Under the pieces are notes generated by a model. That model was given only the letters and a program-made list of their open reading frames with translations. It was not told where the DNA came from and did no database searches. Source: Amycolatopsis nigrescens CSC17Ta-90 (GTDB lineage: Bacteria > Actinomycetota > Actinomycetes > Mycobacteriales > Pseudonocardiaceae). Taken from it: a DNA stretch of 64,000 nt. Shown one piece after another: positions 34,321 to 41,475 of this stretch. Numbering within the stretch: the first letter of the stretch is position 1; the number at the start of each line of letters is the position of its first letter. The stretch lies in the NCBI RefSeq assembly GCF_000384315.1, contig NZ_ARVW01000001.1, positions 6,989,001 to 7,053,000 of the forward strand, read 5' to 3'. A program made the position numbers and the translations under genes.

Positions 34321-34407
34321 CTCGAGAACGCGCCCTTCACCGAGGAGGAGAAGGCCGCGATCGGATCCGGCAACTGGGAGCGGCTCACGGGGGCAGGATT
34401 CTGCTGA
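34309..34407 (+). pseudogene. C-terminal fragment of an amidohydrolase-like gene
   Basis: Plus-strand frame ending in TGA at 34405-34407 that reads ILENAPFTEEEKAAIGSGNW followed by ERL, the typical last helix of metal-dependent amidohydrolase-2 proteins (an ENxxFxxEExxxIxxxNxxRL pattern). Everything upstream of the fragment is gone. It overlaps the 3' end of the zinc-ribbon TetR gene by 23 bases. It marks a deletion or insertion junction with the TetR remnant. Confidence 0.5.
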
Positions 34408-35098
34408 GGTGGTAGTCGAGGGTGCGGCGCACCGCGGCGAGGGTGCGGATGCCGTGCAGAACGTCTCCGCCGAGCGACACGGCGGCGGAGACCAGGATGT
34501 CCGCCTCCGCGCGGGGTTCCAGCGCCGGTGCAGCCGCACCGGCCTGTTTGGCCTGCGCGATGACGGCGGCGACGAGGTCTTCCAGCGGGTGCTGGTCGTG
34601 GAGGAACACCGCCGCCAGCGCGGGGTCGGTGAGGCTGCGCGCGTAGTAGGCGGCGAGCACGCGCAGGGTGGTGCGCCGTTGGGCGTCCAGCGGCAGGAGC
34701 TCGTCGACGATCGAGCGGAGCAGGACGCCGGGATCGGTCGCGCCGGCGGTGATCCGGCGCTGGGCGCGGCGCTCGTTGTCCTGGTGCAACAGGCGCAGCG
34801 CGGCGACGAGCAGTTCGTGTTTGCTGTGGAAGTGGTACTGCACGGAGCGGGTGGAGACCCCGGCTTCGGCGGCCACCTCCCGGATGCTCGCCGCGTGCAG
34901 CCCGCGCTCGGCGGCGATCCGCCAGACCGCCTCGGCGATCTGCCGTCGCCGCGGTTGCGGTGCCGGCGGTTGCGGTGCCGGGGGTGCGGTGCGACGGCGG
35001 TAGGCCCGTGCCTGGCAGCTGCGCGAGCAGTACACCTTGGGGCGACCGCGCCCCCGGTCGGGCAGCGCGGTGCCGCACATCGCGCATCCGGCGCTCAT
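34385..35098 (-). CDS. TetR regulator with N-terminal zinc-ribbon-like extension
   Basis: Regulator of 237 residues. The N-terminal 35 residues hold CAMCGTALPDRGRGRP followed by VYCSRSCQARAYRRR, a C-x2-C ... C-x3-C arrangement likely to bind zinc, joined by a Pro-rich linker to a TetR HTH (ASIREVAAEAGVSTRSVQYHFHSK). The C-terminal half is a TetR ligand-binding domain. ATG 35098 is the best start; the frame remains open upstream to 35602 without support. The gene's end overlaps an amidohydrolase fragment on the other strand. Confidence 0.85.
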   Translation of the reverse strand: MSAGCAMCGTALPDRGRGRPKVYCSRSCQARAYRRRTAPPAPQPPAPQPRRRQIAEAVWRIAAERGLHAASIREVAAEAGVSTRSVQYHFHSKHELLVAALRLLHQDNERRAQRRITAGATDPGVLLRSIVDELLPLDAQRRTTLRVLAAYYARSLTDPALAAVFLHDQHPLEDLVAAVIAQAKQAGAAAPALEPRAEADILVSAAVSLGGDVLHGIRTLAAVRRTLDYHLSRILPP

Positions 35099-35194
35099 TT
35101 CGTCACACCATGTCCTCGATGTGGTCGGCACAAAGTGTGATGTAATGCCAGGGACATAAAGGTTTTCGCCACTTCCTGATGATACGTTCGTGTC

Positions 35195-35254
35195 ATGATT
35201 CACTGGGAGTACAAAATCCTGACCTATCGGCTCGGGTTGCACGGTGACTGCTGA
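35195..35254 (+). CDS. Short leader-like frame before the ABC ATPase gene
   Basis: A 19-codon frame from ATG 35195 (MIHWEYKILTYRLGLHGDC) whose stop lies inside the ABC gene, overlapping its GTG start at 35244 by 11 bases. WEYKILT resembles the start of DUF4177-type small proteins, so it may be a truncated relic rather than a leader. Confidence 0.3.
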   Translation: MIHWEYKILTYRLGLHGDC

Positions 35255-35984
35255 ACTGCGTGAGCTGACCGTCCACATCGACACCGGTCGATGGAGCGAG
35301 ACAGTCCTCGAGGCGGTGAACCTTGTCGTGCCAGCGGGCCGGATTACTGCCCTCCTCGGCGAATCCGGGTGTGGAAAGTCCATGACTGCCGCCGCACTGA
35401 CCGGAAATCTGCCCGAGTCGGCGCAGGCTTCCGGGCACGTGCTCATCAACGGCACGCACGTGCAGGACCGGCGACACTGGAAGCAACTCCGCGGCAGCAC
35501 CGTTGGCTTGGTGCCCCAATCGGGAGTAACCGCCTTCACGGCAGAAGCCACCGTCGGTACGCAGTTGCGTGAGCTGGAACGTCGGCACCGGCGATGCACC
35601 ATCGGGCGCGCCTGCGCTTCGGCCTGCTACCCCATCGACGCGTTGGATCTGTATCCACACCAGCATTCCGGCGGCCAGATCCAGCGCGCCGCACTGGCCG
35701 CCGCCCTGCTGGCCGCACCCGAGGTGCTGATCGCGGACGAACCCACCGCTTCCCTGGACGCAGGCACCGCTTACGAGGTGTGGACCACCCTGCGGCGCTA
35801 TGCGGACACCGGTGCCGCCGTGCTCGCCATCACCCAGGAAGTGCCGTTGCTGACCGCCACCGGCGCCGCCGACCACATGGTGTTCATGCGCAACGGTCAG
35901 ATCACCGCTTCCAGTCCCGCGACCGAAGTCCATTCCCTCGCCGATTCCTACGTGCAAGGCTTTTTCCACGAGATCGGGCAATAA
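35244..35984 (+). CDS. Orphan ABC transporter ATP-binding protein (peptide/nickel type)
   Basis: ATPase subunit of 246 residues related to the Dpp/Opp/Nik importer family. It has Walker A GESGCGKS (about 39-46), Q-loop near VGLVPQSG, signature HSGGQIQRA, Walker B VLIADEPTASLD and an H-loop replaced by Gln (ITQE). No permease or binding-protein gene is adjacent, and the next gene is a decayed HIT gene, so this may be the surviving part of a larger locus. GTG 35244 is the only early start. The replaced H-loop His is unusual and could impair hydrolysis. Confidence 0.82.
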   Translation: MTAELRELTVHIDTGRWSETVLEAVNLVVPAGRITALLGESGCGKSMTAAALTGNLPESAQASGHVLINGTHVQDRRHWKQLRGSTVGLVPQSGVTAFTAEATVGTQLRELERRHRRCTIGRACASACYPIDALDLYPHQHSGGQIQRAALAAALLAAPEVLIADEPTASLDAGTAYEVWTTLRRYADTGAAVLAITQEVPLLTATGAADHMVFMRNGQITASSPATEVHSLADSYVQGFFHEIGQ

Positions 35985-35999
35985 GCTTGGTGCCCATGA

Positions 36000-36313
36000 G
36001 TGGTGCCCAAGCGGCACAGCAAGGACCTGTTCGAGATTCCGGCCGAGGACCTTGCCGCCGTCACCCTGGCTGCGCAGCGGATCGCCAAGGCGGCCGCCGC
36101 GGAGTTCGGTGCCGACGGGGTCAACCTGCTCAACTGCTGCGGCGCCGCCGCTTGGCAGACGGTGTTCCACTTCCACTTGCACGTGATCCCGCGGTACCTG
36201 GCAAGACCAAGGATCGGCTGGTGCTGCCCTGGAAACCGGGAGTCCCCGGCGATGTGGACGCGATCGCCCGACTGGGCGGTCGGCTCTGCTCCACACCGGA
36301 CCCCAGGTCATGA
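36000..36313 (+). pseudogene. HIT-family protein pseudogene
   Basis: Remnant of a histidine-triad nucleotide hydrolase. From 36003 the frame reads VPKRHSKDLFEIPAEDLAAV and continues to the catalytic HFHLHVIPRY (the HxHxH triad). At about 36200 the frame slips, and the continuation KTKDRLVLPWKPG to TGA 36311-36313 is in another frame. The usual N-terminal half (zinc Cys pair and VVAFMDI-type strand) is absent, so the gene is both truncated and frameshifted. It lies 15 bases after the orphan ABC gene. Confidence 0.75.
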
Positions 36314-36409
36314 CCGCGTCGTGGTGACGTAACGAGGTTGAACAAACGCTCCGTGTGATCGGTTCCGTCGGTAACTTGGAAAAGTCCCCAACGGAAAGGA
36401 ACCAACCGT

Positions 36410-37939
36410 ATGCGCGTAGGTAGGAGATCTCTCATAGGCGGGGTGACCGGGGTGTTGATCGCGGCCGGCGCCATCGCGGTGCCGGCCACTGTGAACGCGA
36501 TGGAGACCGGCGGCAAGGCCGCGGCCATCGACTGGCAGCCGTGTCCGGACGGCAAGGGCGCGCAGTGCGCCACCATCGAGGTGCCGCTCGACTGGTCGCA
36601 ACCGGACGGTGCGAAGACCAAGATCGGGATCGCCAAGCGGCAGGCCAAGGATCAGGCGAACCGGATCGGCACGATTCTGGTCGATCCTGGCGGCCCCGGC
36701 GGTTCCGGGGTGAGCATGGTGTCGAGCGGTGACCCGTTCACCGAGGCGGTCACCGCGCGCTTCGACGTGGTGGGTTTCGACCCGCGCGGCATCAACACCA
36801 GCCAGCAGTTGCTCTGCGACGAGGCGCTTTCCCAGCAGGCCACCGACGCACGGCATCCTGCCGGCCAGGCGGACTTCGACAAACTGGTGTCGCTCAACCA
36901 GCAGTTGATGGACAGCTGCCGTGCGCACTCCGGTGACCTGATCGACCACGTCGACAACCTCAACACCGCGCGTGACATGGACGCCATCCGCGCCGCGCTC
37001 GGCGAGGAGAAGATCAACTACGTCGGCTACTCCTACGGGTCGTTGATGGGGCAGCAGTACGCGGAGCTGTTCCCGGACCGGATCCGGGCGATGGTCAACG
37101 ACGGGAACATGGACCACAGCCTGCCAACGGCGTGGGACTTCATGCGGACCGAGACCGAGCCGGTGGAGAAGAACTTCGTGGAGTTCGCGAAGTGGTGCGA
37201 CACCACGGAGACCTGTGCGCTGCACGGGCAGGACACCGCGAAGGTCTACGGCGAGCTGAAGGAGAAAGCCAAGGCCGGCAAGCTCACCGACCCCGAGACG
37301 GGTGACCCGGTGGACTTCTACGCGCTGTCGCAGCGGGCGTTCTCGGTGAACCAGCCGCCGGCGTGGGGCAACTTGGCCACCGACCTCAAGGCGCTCAAGG
37401 ACGGCACGGGCACGATGTCCCCGGCGTCGCTCGAGGCGGCCGCCGCGGTCAACAACCCGTATCCGCCGATCTGGTGCAGCGACTGGCGTTACCCGGTGCA
37501 GGATTTCGCCGAGTACGAGAAGCTGCGCACGAAGCTGTCCGGGGAGTTCCCGAACATCGAGTGGAGTCCCTATGTCGACCACGCGCTCACCTGCGCCGGT
37601 GACCCGCTGAAGACGACGAACCCGCAGCAGCCACTCGAGATCGAGGGTGCGCCGCCGCTGGTCATGGTCGGCAACATCCATGATCCGGCGACGGTGTACG
37701 AGTGGAACAAGACCGCCGCGAAGCAGAGCGGTTCGCACCTCATCACCTACGAGGGCTGGGGCCACACCGCCTACGGCAACGGCGGGCCGAGCCCGTGCGT
37801 CAACGAGGCGGTGGACGCGTACCTGCTCGACCTGACGGTGCCGGCGAAGGGCCTGTCCTGCCCGGCGACGGAGAAGCCGGCTTCCCCGTCCGCCTCGACG
37901 ACCCTGAACCCGCATTCCTCGGGGCCGTATCAGCGGTAG
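36410..37939 (+). CDS. Secreted S33 peptidase, TAP-like (third copy)
   Basis: Exported alpha/beta-hydrolase peptidase of 509 residues, related to the two at 3301 and 5479 but more distant. The signal peptide covers about 1-31. The oxyanion segment is DPGGPGGSG, the nucleophile Ser208 lies in GYSYGSLMG, the Asp lies near GNIHDPATVY, and the His lies in EGWGHTAYG. A Ser/Pro-rich tail of about 25 residues ends the protein. AAAGGAA upstream of ATG 36410 supports the start. A strong terminator hairpin at 37950-37983 follows, so it is a single-gene unit. Confidence 0.92.
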   Translation: MRVGRRSLIGGVTGVLIAAGAIAVPATVNAMETGGKAAAIDWQPCPDGKGAQCATIEVPLDWSQPDGAKTKIGIAKRQAKDQANRIGTILVDPGGPGGSGVSMVSSGDPFTEAVTARFDVVGFDPRGINTSQQLLCDEALSQQATDARHPAGQADFDKLVSLNQQLMDSCRAHSGDLIDHVDNLNTARDMDAIRAALGEEKINYVGYSYGSLMGQQYAELFPDRIRAMVNDGNMDHSLPTAWDFMRTETEPVEKNFVEFAKWCDTTETCALHGQDTAKVYGELKEKAKAGKLTDPETGDPVDFYALSQRAFSVNQPPAWGNLATDLKALKDGTGTMSPASLEAAAAVNNPYPPIWCSDWRYPVQDFAEYEKLRTKLSGEFPNIEWSPYVDHALTCAGDPLKTTNPQQPLEIEGAPPLVMVGNIHDPATVYEWNKTAAKQSGSHLITYEGWGHTAYGNGGPSPCVNEAVDAYLLDLTVPAKGLSCPATEKPASPSASTTLNPHSSGPYQR

Positions 37940-37949
37940 CTTCACCCGG

Positions 37950-37983
37950 AACGGACCCGGTCGCGCTCGCGGCCGGGTCCGTT
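37950..37983 (+). terminator. Intrinsic terminator
   Basis: Perfect 11-base stem AACGGACCCGG / CCGGGTCCGTT with a 12-base loop, 10 bases past the S33 peptidase stop, with a short T-rich tail (TTTCCGT). Confidence 0.8.
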
Positions 37984-38157
37984 TCCGTATTGGGCCAGGT
38001 GGGCATTCGTCGTCCAGCGGCACATCGAATTCGCGGGTGGTCGGCGCACCGTGCGAATCAGGGCGGGGAGTGCTGGACAAGATGGTCGATCCGTGCCTAG
38101 ATACTAGTCGGGAGTTCGGCCCGTGAGTCGGCTTTCCCGACGCCGAGGAGGAATTTC

Positions 38158-39099
38158 GTGGAAATCGAGACCGCTCACGGACTCACCACCGGTCTGCTCG
38201 ACGCCGGCGAAGCGCTGGAGGCGGATTGGGCCTCGCTACGGGACCGGGTCGACCTCGTGACCGTCGTCGATCCCGTGGCCGAATGCTGGCAATCGCTGCG
38301 GCGGGCCGGGTTCGCCATCAAACCGGCCTGGGTTACCTGGATCTCCCCGGTGGACGAGTCCGACGAGGCGTTCCTGGACCGGCTTTCGGTGAGCGAGCGG
38401 CGCAATGTTCGGGCAGCGCTGCGAGCCGTGGCAGGCCACGGCTACGAGATGAAGGTGACCCACCCGCTCGACGCGCCGTCCTTCGACGCTTTCCTGGACG
38501 TGTACGAACGCCAGATCAGCACCATGCGGTACGGGATCCCGTTCGCGCGCCTGCAGCGGGAAGAGATTCTCGAACAGGGCGCCGACTACTTCCTGGTGCA
38601 GGTGTTCGAAGGCAGCACGTTGGTGGGCTGCTGCGTGTGCTGGAAACGTGACGACGTCTCCACCGTGCAGATCCGGTTCGGCACCACCGCACCGGACAGC
38701 CGACGGAACCGGCTCGTCAGGGCGATGTACCTGCGGGTGTTCCAGGCGGCGCGTGAACTCGGTTTCCGCAACATCTCGCTCGGCACCGATCCCGCGCTGT
38801 ACGGGCACATCGCCAAGCCTGGCCTGTTCGGTTTCAAGAGCAGGCTCGGCTTCACCCCGATCCCGGCCCGGCTGTTCGGCTCGGCCGACGACCCGGACGA
38901 AGCCAGCAGGGTGCTCCGGCTCGGCACCCTCAGCGAGCCGTCGGTACTGCTGTCCTACCAGCTGCCGGACGGGGGAGCCGAAGCGATCACCGCCGAGACC
39001 GCGTTGCGGCTGGATGTGCTCACCGGCGACCCGGACACCGACCTCAATCCCTACCGGGCGGATTTCCTCGCTGACATCGGGATTCGCCAGATCAGGTGA
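38158..39099 (+). CDS. GNAT/FemAB-like acetyltransferase
   Basis: Acyltransferase-fold protein of 313 residues. The N-terminal part is unassigned. From about residue 70 the sequence fits the GNAT_acetyltransf_6/FemAB-like pattern: LDRLSVSERRNVRAALRAV, a central FLVQVFEGSTLVGCCVCW strand pair, and MYLRVFQAARELGFRNISLG before a substrate helix. GTG 38158 is fixed by GAGGAGGAA 5 bases upstream. It converges with the TldE-like gene and lies at the edge of the radical SAM operon, so a link to that operon is possible but unproven. The acyl donor (acyl-CoA or aminoacyl-tRNA) is not evident. Confidence 0.75.
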   Translation: MEIETAHGLTTGLLDAGEALEADWASLRDRVDLVTVVDPVAECWQSLRRAGFAIKPAWVTWISPVDESDEAFLDRLSVSERRNVRAALRAVAGHGYEMKVTHPLDAPSFDAFLDVYERQISTMRYGIPFARLQREEILEQGADYFLVQVFEGSTLVGCCVCWKRDDVSTVQIRFGTTAPDSRRNRLVRAMYLRVFQAARELGFRNISLGTDPALYGHIAKPGLFGFKSRLGFTPIPARLFGSADDPDEASRVLRLGTLSEPSVLLSYQLPDGGAEAITAETALRLDVLTGDPDTDLNPYRADFLADIGIRQIR

Positions 39100-39259
39100 A
39101 GCCGGGCCCGGTTATTCGGATACCGGGGATATTCGGCCGGTAAAGATCATGGAATGCGATCGCCGGGTTGAACGGGCAGAAGAATGGCGTTCAGCCGCTG
39201 ACCGCCGATCTCCGGGAATCACTGGAGCGGCGCCGGTGAGATATCGAGGTGGTAACCGA

Positions 39260-40297
39260 TCATCTCGGTCGGCTCCGGACCCCCAGTTCACCCGCCGTGC
39301 GGGCGGTGAGCAGGCCGGGCGCCCAGCCGAAGGACTCCCCGTCGATCGGGTCGTGGTCCATCGCCGGGCGCGGCGGCTCGATCTGGCCCACCGCCGAACG
39401 CAGCAGGTCACCGGCGCGAATCTGCACCGACAGTGGCCGGGTCAGCCACCAGCGGCCGCCGTCCCGCTCGACCGAGAGCGACGCGTGCCAGTACCGGCCG
39501 AGCGTGTCCAGGCTGACCAGGGACTCCACCCACAGCCGTGGCGGCCGGTCGGCCACCGACGGCAGCGCGGCCCGCACCCGGTACTGGCCACGGCTCGCCC
39601 TGGTGGTGCGCATCGGCCGCATCCAGTGCTCGGTGTGCGCGGCCCACCATGCGATCGTGGCCGGCAGCGGGCCGGAGCCGGTGATCTCCGGTGGGCAGTC
39701 GTGCGGCGGGTAGGGCGAGCGGTGCCCGGTGTCCACCGACAGCCAGCTCGGCACCGCCGACTTCTCCGTGCCGAAGGGATCGTCGGGCATCTCCAGCGCG
39801 CCCGAAGCCAGCGACAGCACCGCGGACGGGCCGAGCACCACCGGCAGATCCCGGTCGAGGTCGGCCGGCGAGCAGGTGCCCCGCCACGGGGCCGCGGGCT
39901 CCGGCCAAAGGTGCTCGTCGAGCGTGACGACGACCTCCGCGCAGGTCGTCAGCGCATAGGTCTTGCTGGACACACCGGCCTCGGTCTCGGTGCGGACGAT
40001 GCCGACTTCGGAGCGCGCGTCCCGGTGCAGCATCCGGGGCAGCTGCCGGAGCAGCGCGTCGTGCAGCTGCGCCGCCGGCCGCTCGAGATCGGCGTCTTCG
40101 AGACCTTCCGGGGCTGCGATGCGCACGTCCAGGCCATCCGGGCGGGGATCGATCGAGCAGGCCCACCGGTGCCGCCGGGTCGGCGCGTCGCCGGTGCGCC
40201 GCACCAGCCGGACCTCACGGCGAATCGTGGCTGTGGTCGCTGTGGGCACTGTGGACACTGCCGCCTCCGCGGAAGGAAGTGCGTCGGTGGGGCTCAT
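39260..40297 (-). CDS. Probable TldE/PmbA-like partner protein
   Basis: Protein of 345 residues, the last gene of the radical SAM operon. Its start overlaps the stop of the TldD-like gene (ATGA). Position, size and a C-terminal beta-rich part (GRYWHASLSVERDGGRWWLT; VQIRAGDLLRSAVG) suggest the non-catalytic TldE-type subunit that pairs with TldD, in which a zinc HExxxH is absent, and none is seen here. Sequence likeness to PmbA is weak by eye, so the call rests mainly on context. If correct, TldD/TldE would cleave a modified peptide, as in microcin B17 maturation. Confidence 0.55.
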   Translation of the reverse strand: MSPTDALPSAEAAVSTVPTATTATIRREVRLVRRTGDAPTRRHRWACSIDPRPDGLDVRIAAPEGLEDADLERPAAQLHDALLRQLPRMLHRDARSEVGIVRTETEAGVSSKTYALTTCAEVVVTLDEHLWPEPAAPWRGTCSPADLDRDLPVVLGPSAVLSLASGALEMPDDPFGTEKSAVPSWLSVDTGHRSPYPPHDCPPEITGSGPLPATIAWWAAHTEHWMRPMRTTRASRGQYRVRAALPSVADRPPRLWVESLVSLDTLGRYWHASLSVERDGGRWWLTRPLSVQIRAGDLLRSAVGQIEPPRPAMDHDPIDGESFGWAPGLLTARTAGELGVRSRPR

Positions 40298-41475
40298 GAG
40301 ACCAGGCTCAGTGCCGAAAGCCGCATCGCCGGCGTCACGGTGCCGACGTCGAACAGGAGCTGGCCGGCCTTGCCGCACATGGCGTTCGGACTGCGTTCGG
40401 CCTGGTTGCCGAGCTCGGCCAGATCGGTGAGCAGATCCAGCTTGCCGTCCACCTGACTACCGGTGAAGTAGTGGCCGGTGCGGCGCCCCTGCCGGATGTA
40501 CTCGCCGAGCACGATGTGCGCCGAGACCCGGGTGCCCTGCCGGTAACCGTCGGCGAGCCGGTGCACGTAGACACCGGAGGTCAGCTCGCCGACGAGCGCT
40601 CGCTCCGGCCGCTGCCCGGTGGCGCAGACCAGGTTCGAGACCCGAGGAATGGGGCTGTCCCAGACCTGCGCGGCCCGCGCGTTGCCGGTCGGCATGGTGG
40701 CCGCCGCGCGGGCGGTTTCCCGGCTGTGCAACTGGGCGACCAGCACGCCCCGACGCACCACCTGGGTCGAGCCGAGGCTGAGCACACCCTCGTCGTCGTG
40801 ATGGCGGCGGTCGCTGTCCTCGTCCGGGTCCGGTTCGTCCACAACGGACAGACACTCGCCTGCGATGCGGGTGAACAGGCGGTGCACCGCGGGCGCGCCC
40901 ACATGCATGGCCTCGGCATAGTGGCCGACCGCCTCGTGCAGCAGCACCGCGGCCGCCTGCGGGCTCAGCACCGCGGGCGGCCGCCCGCGGACCGGCCCGG
41001 CCGCCGAGGCCAGCGCGCCGCGGGTCCAGGCCATCGTCTCCGCCAGCGCGCGGTCCTCCAGCACCGCCAGCCCGTTTCCCCGGCCGCTCAGCCCGATCGG
41101 CAGCGTCCGGCCGTTCTCCGTGACGGTCTTGCCGGTCAGCGCGAAGACCGTGCGTACGCCCTCGCTGACCGCGCCGGCGCCGGTGACCGCACACCGGCCG
41201 GTCGCGACGGCCCGGTGCTGGAGTACGACGTCACCGCCGATCCACCCGATGAACTCCGCCAGCCGCCGCTCGATCTCCTCGTGGCCGGCCGGCCACGGCG
41301 GTTCCGGGGCCACCGGCCCGTCCTGCGTGCCGCTGAACAGGGTGCTGCCCCGGTCGTCACCGAGATCGTCGCGGCCACCGGTGAACTCGCAGCGTTCGCG
41401 GCGGACCGGCACCCGGCCCGGTGAGCCGGTGAGCACGCCCACCGATCGCGCGTGCTCCCGCCGGCGGAGTTCCAT
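40294..41475 (-). CDS. TldD-like metalloprotease
   Basis: Protein of 393 residues of the TldD/PmbA family. The zinc site HEAVGH (His180-His185, pattern HExxxH) lies in VLLHEAVGHYAEA, followed by HDDEGVLSLGSTQVVRRGVL, which matches the family DDEG...GVL block. TldD/TldE heterodimers degrade unfolded peptides and remove leaders of some ribosomal peptides. ATG 41475 overlaps the stop of the PLP-protein gene by one base, and the gene's stop overlaps the next start, so it is coupled on both sides. Its presence beside a radical SAM gene strongly suggests peptide maturation. Confidence 0.82.
   Translation of the reverse strand: MELRRREHARSVGVLTGSPGRVPVRRERCEFTGGRDDLGDDRGSTLFSGTQDGPVAPEPPWPAGHEEIERRLAEFIGWIGGDVVLQHRAVATGRCAVTGAGAVSEGVRTVFALTGKTVTENGRTLPIGLSGRGNGLAVLEDRALAETMAWTRGALASAAGPVRGRPPAVLSPQAAAVLLHEAVGHYAEAMHVGAPAVHRLFTRIAGECLSVVDEPDPDEDSDRRHHDDEGVLSLGSTQVVRRGVLVAQLHSRETARAAATMPTGNARAAQVWDSPIPRVSNLVCATGQRPERALVGELTSGVYVHRLADGYRQGTRVSAHIVLGEYIRQGRRTGHYFTGSQVDGKLDLLTDLAELGNQAERSPNAMCGKAGQLLFDVGTVTPAMRLSALSLVS

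Noticed and set aside
35129..35139. CACA-N3-TGTG dyad upstream of the zinc-ribbon TetR gene
   Set aside because: The arms are only four bases long, too weak to call an operator.
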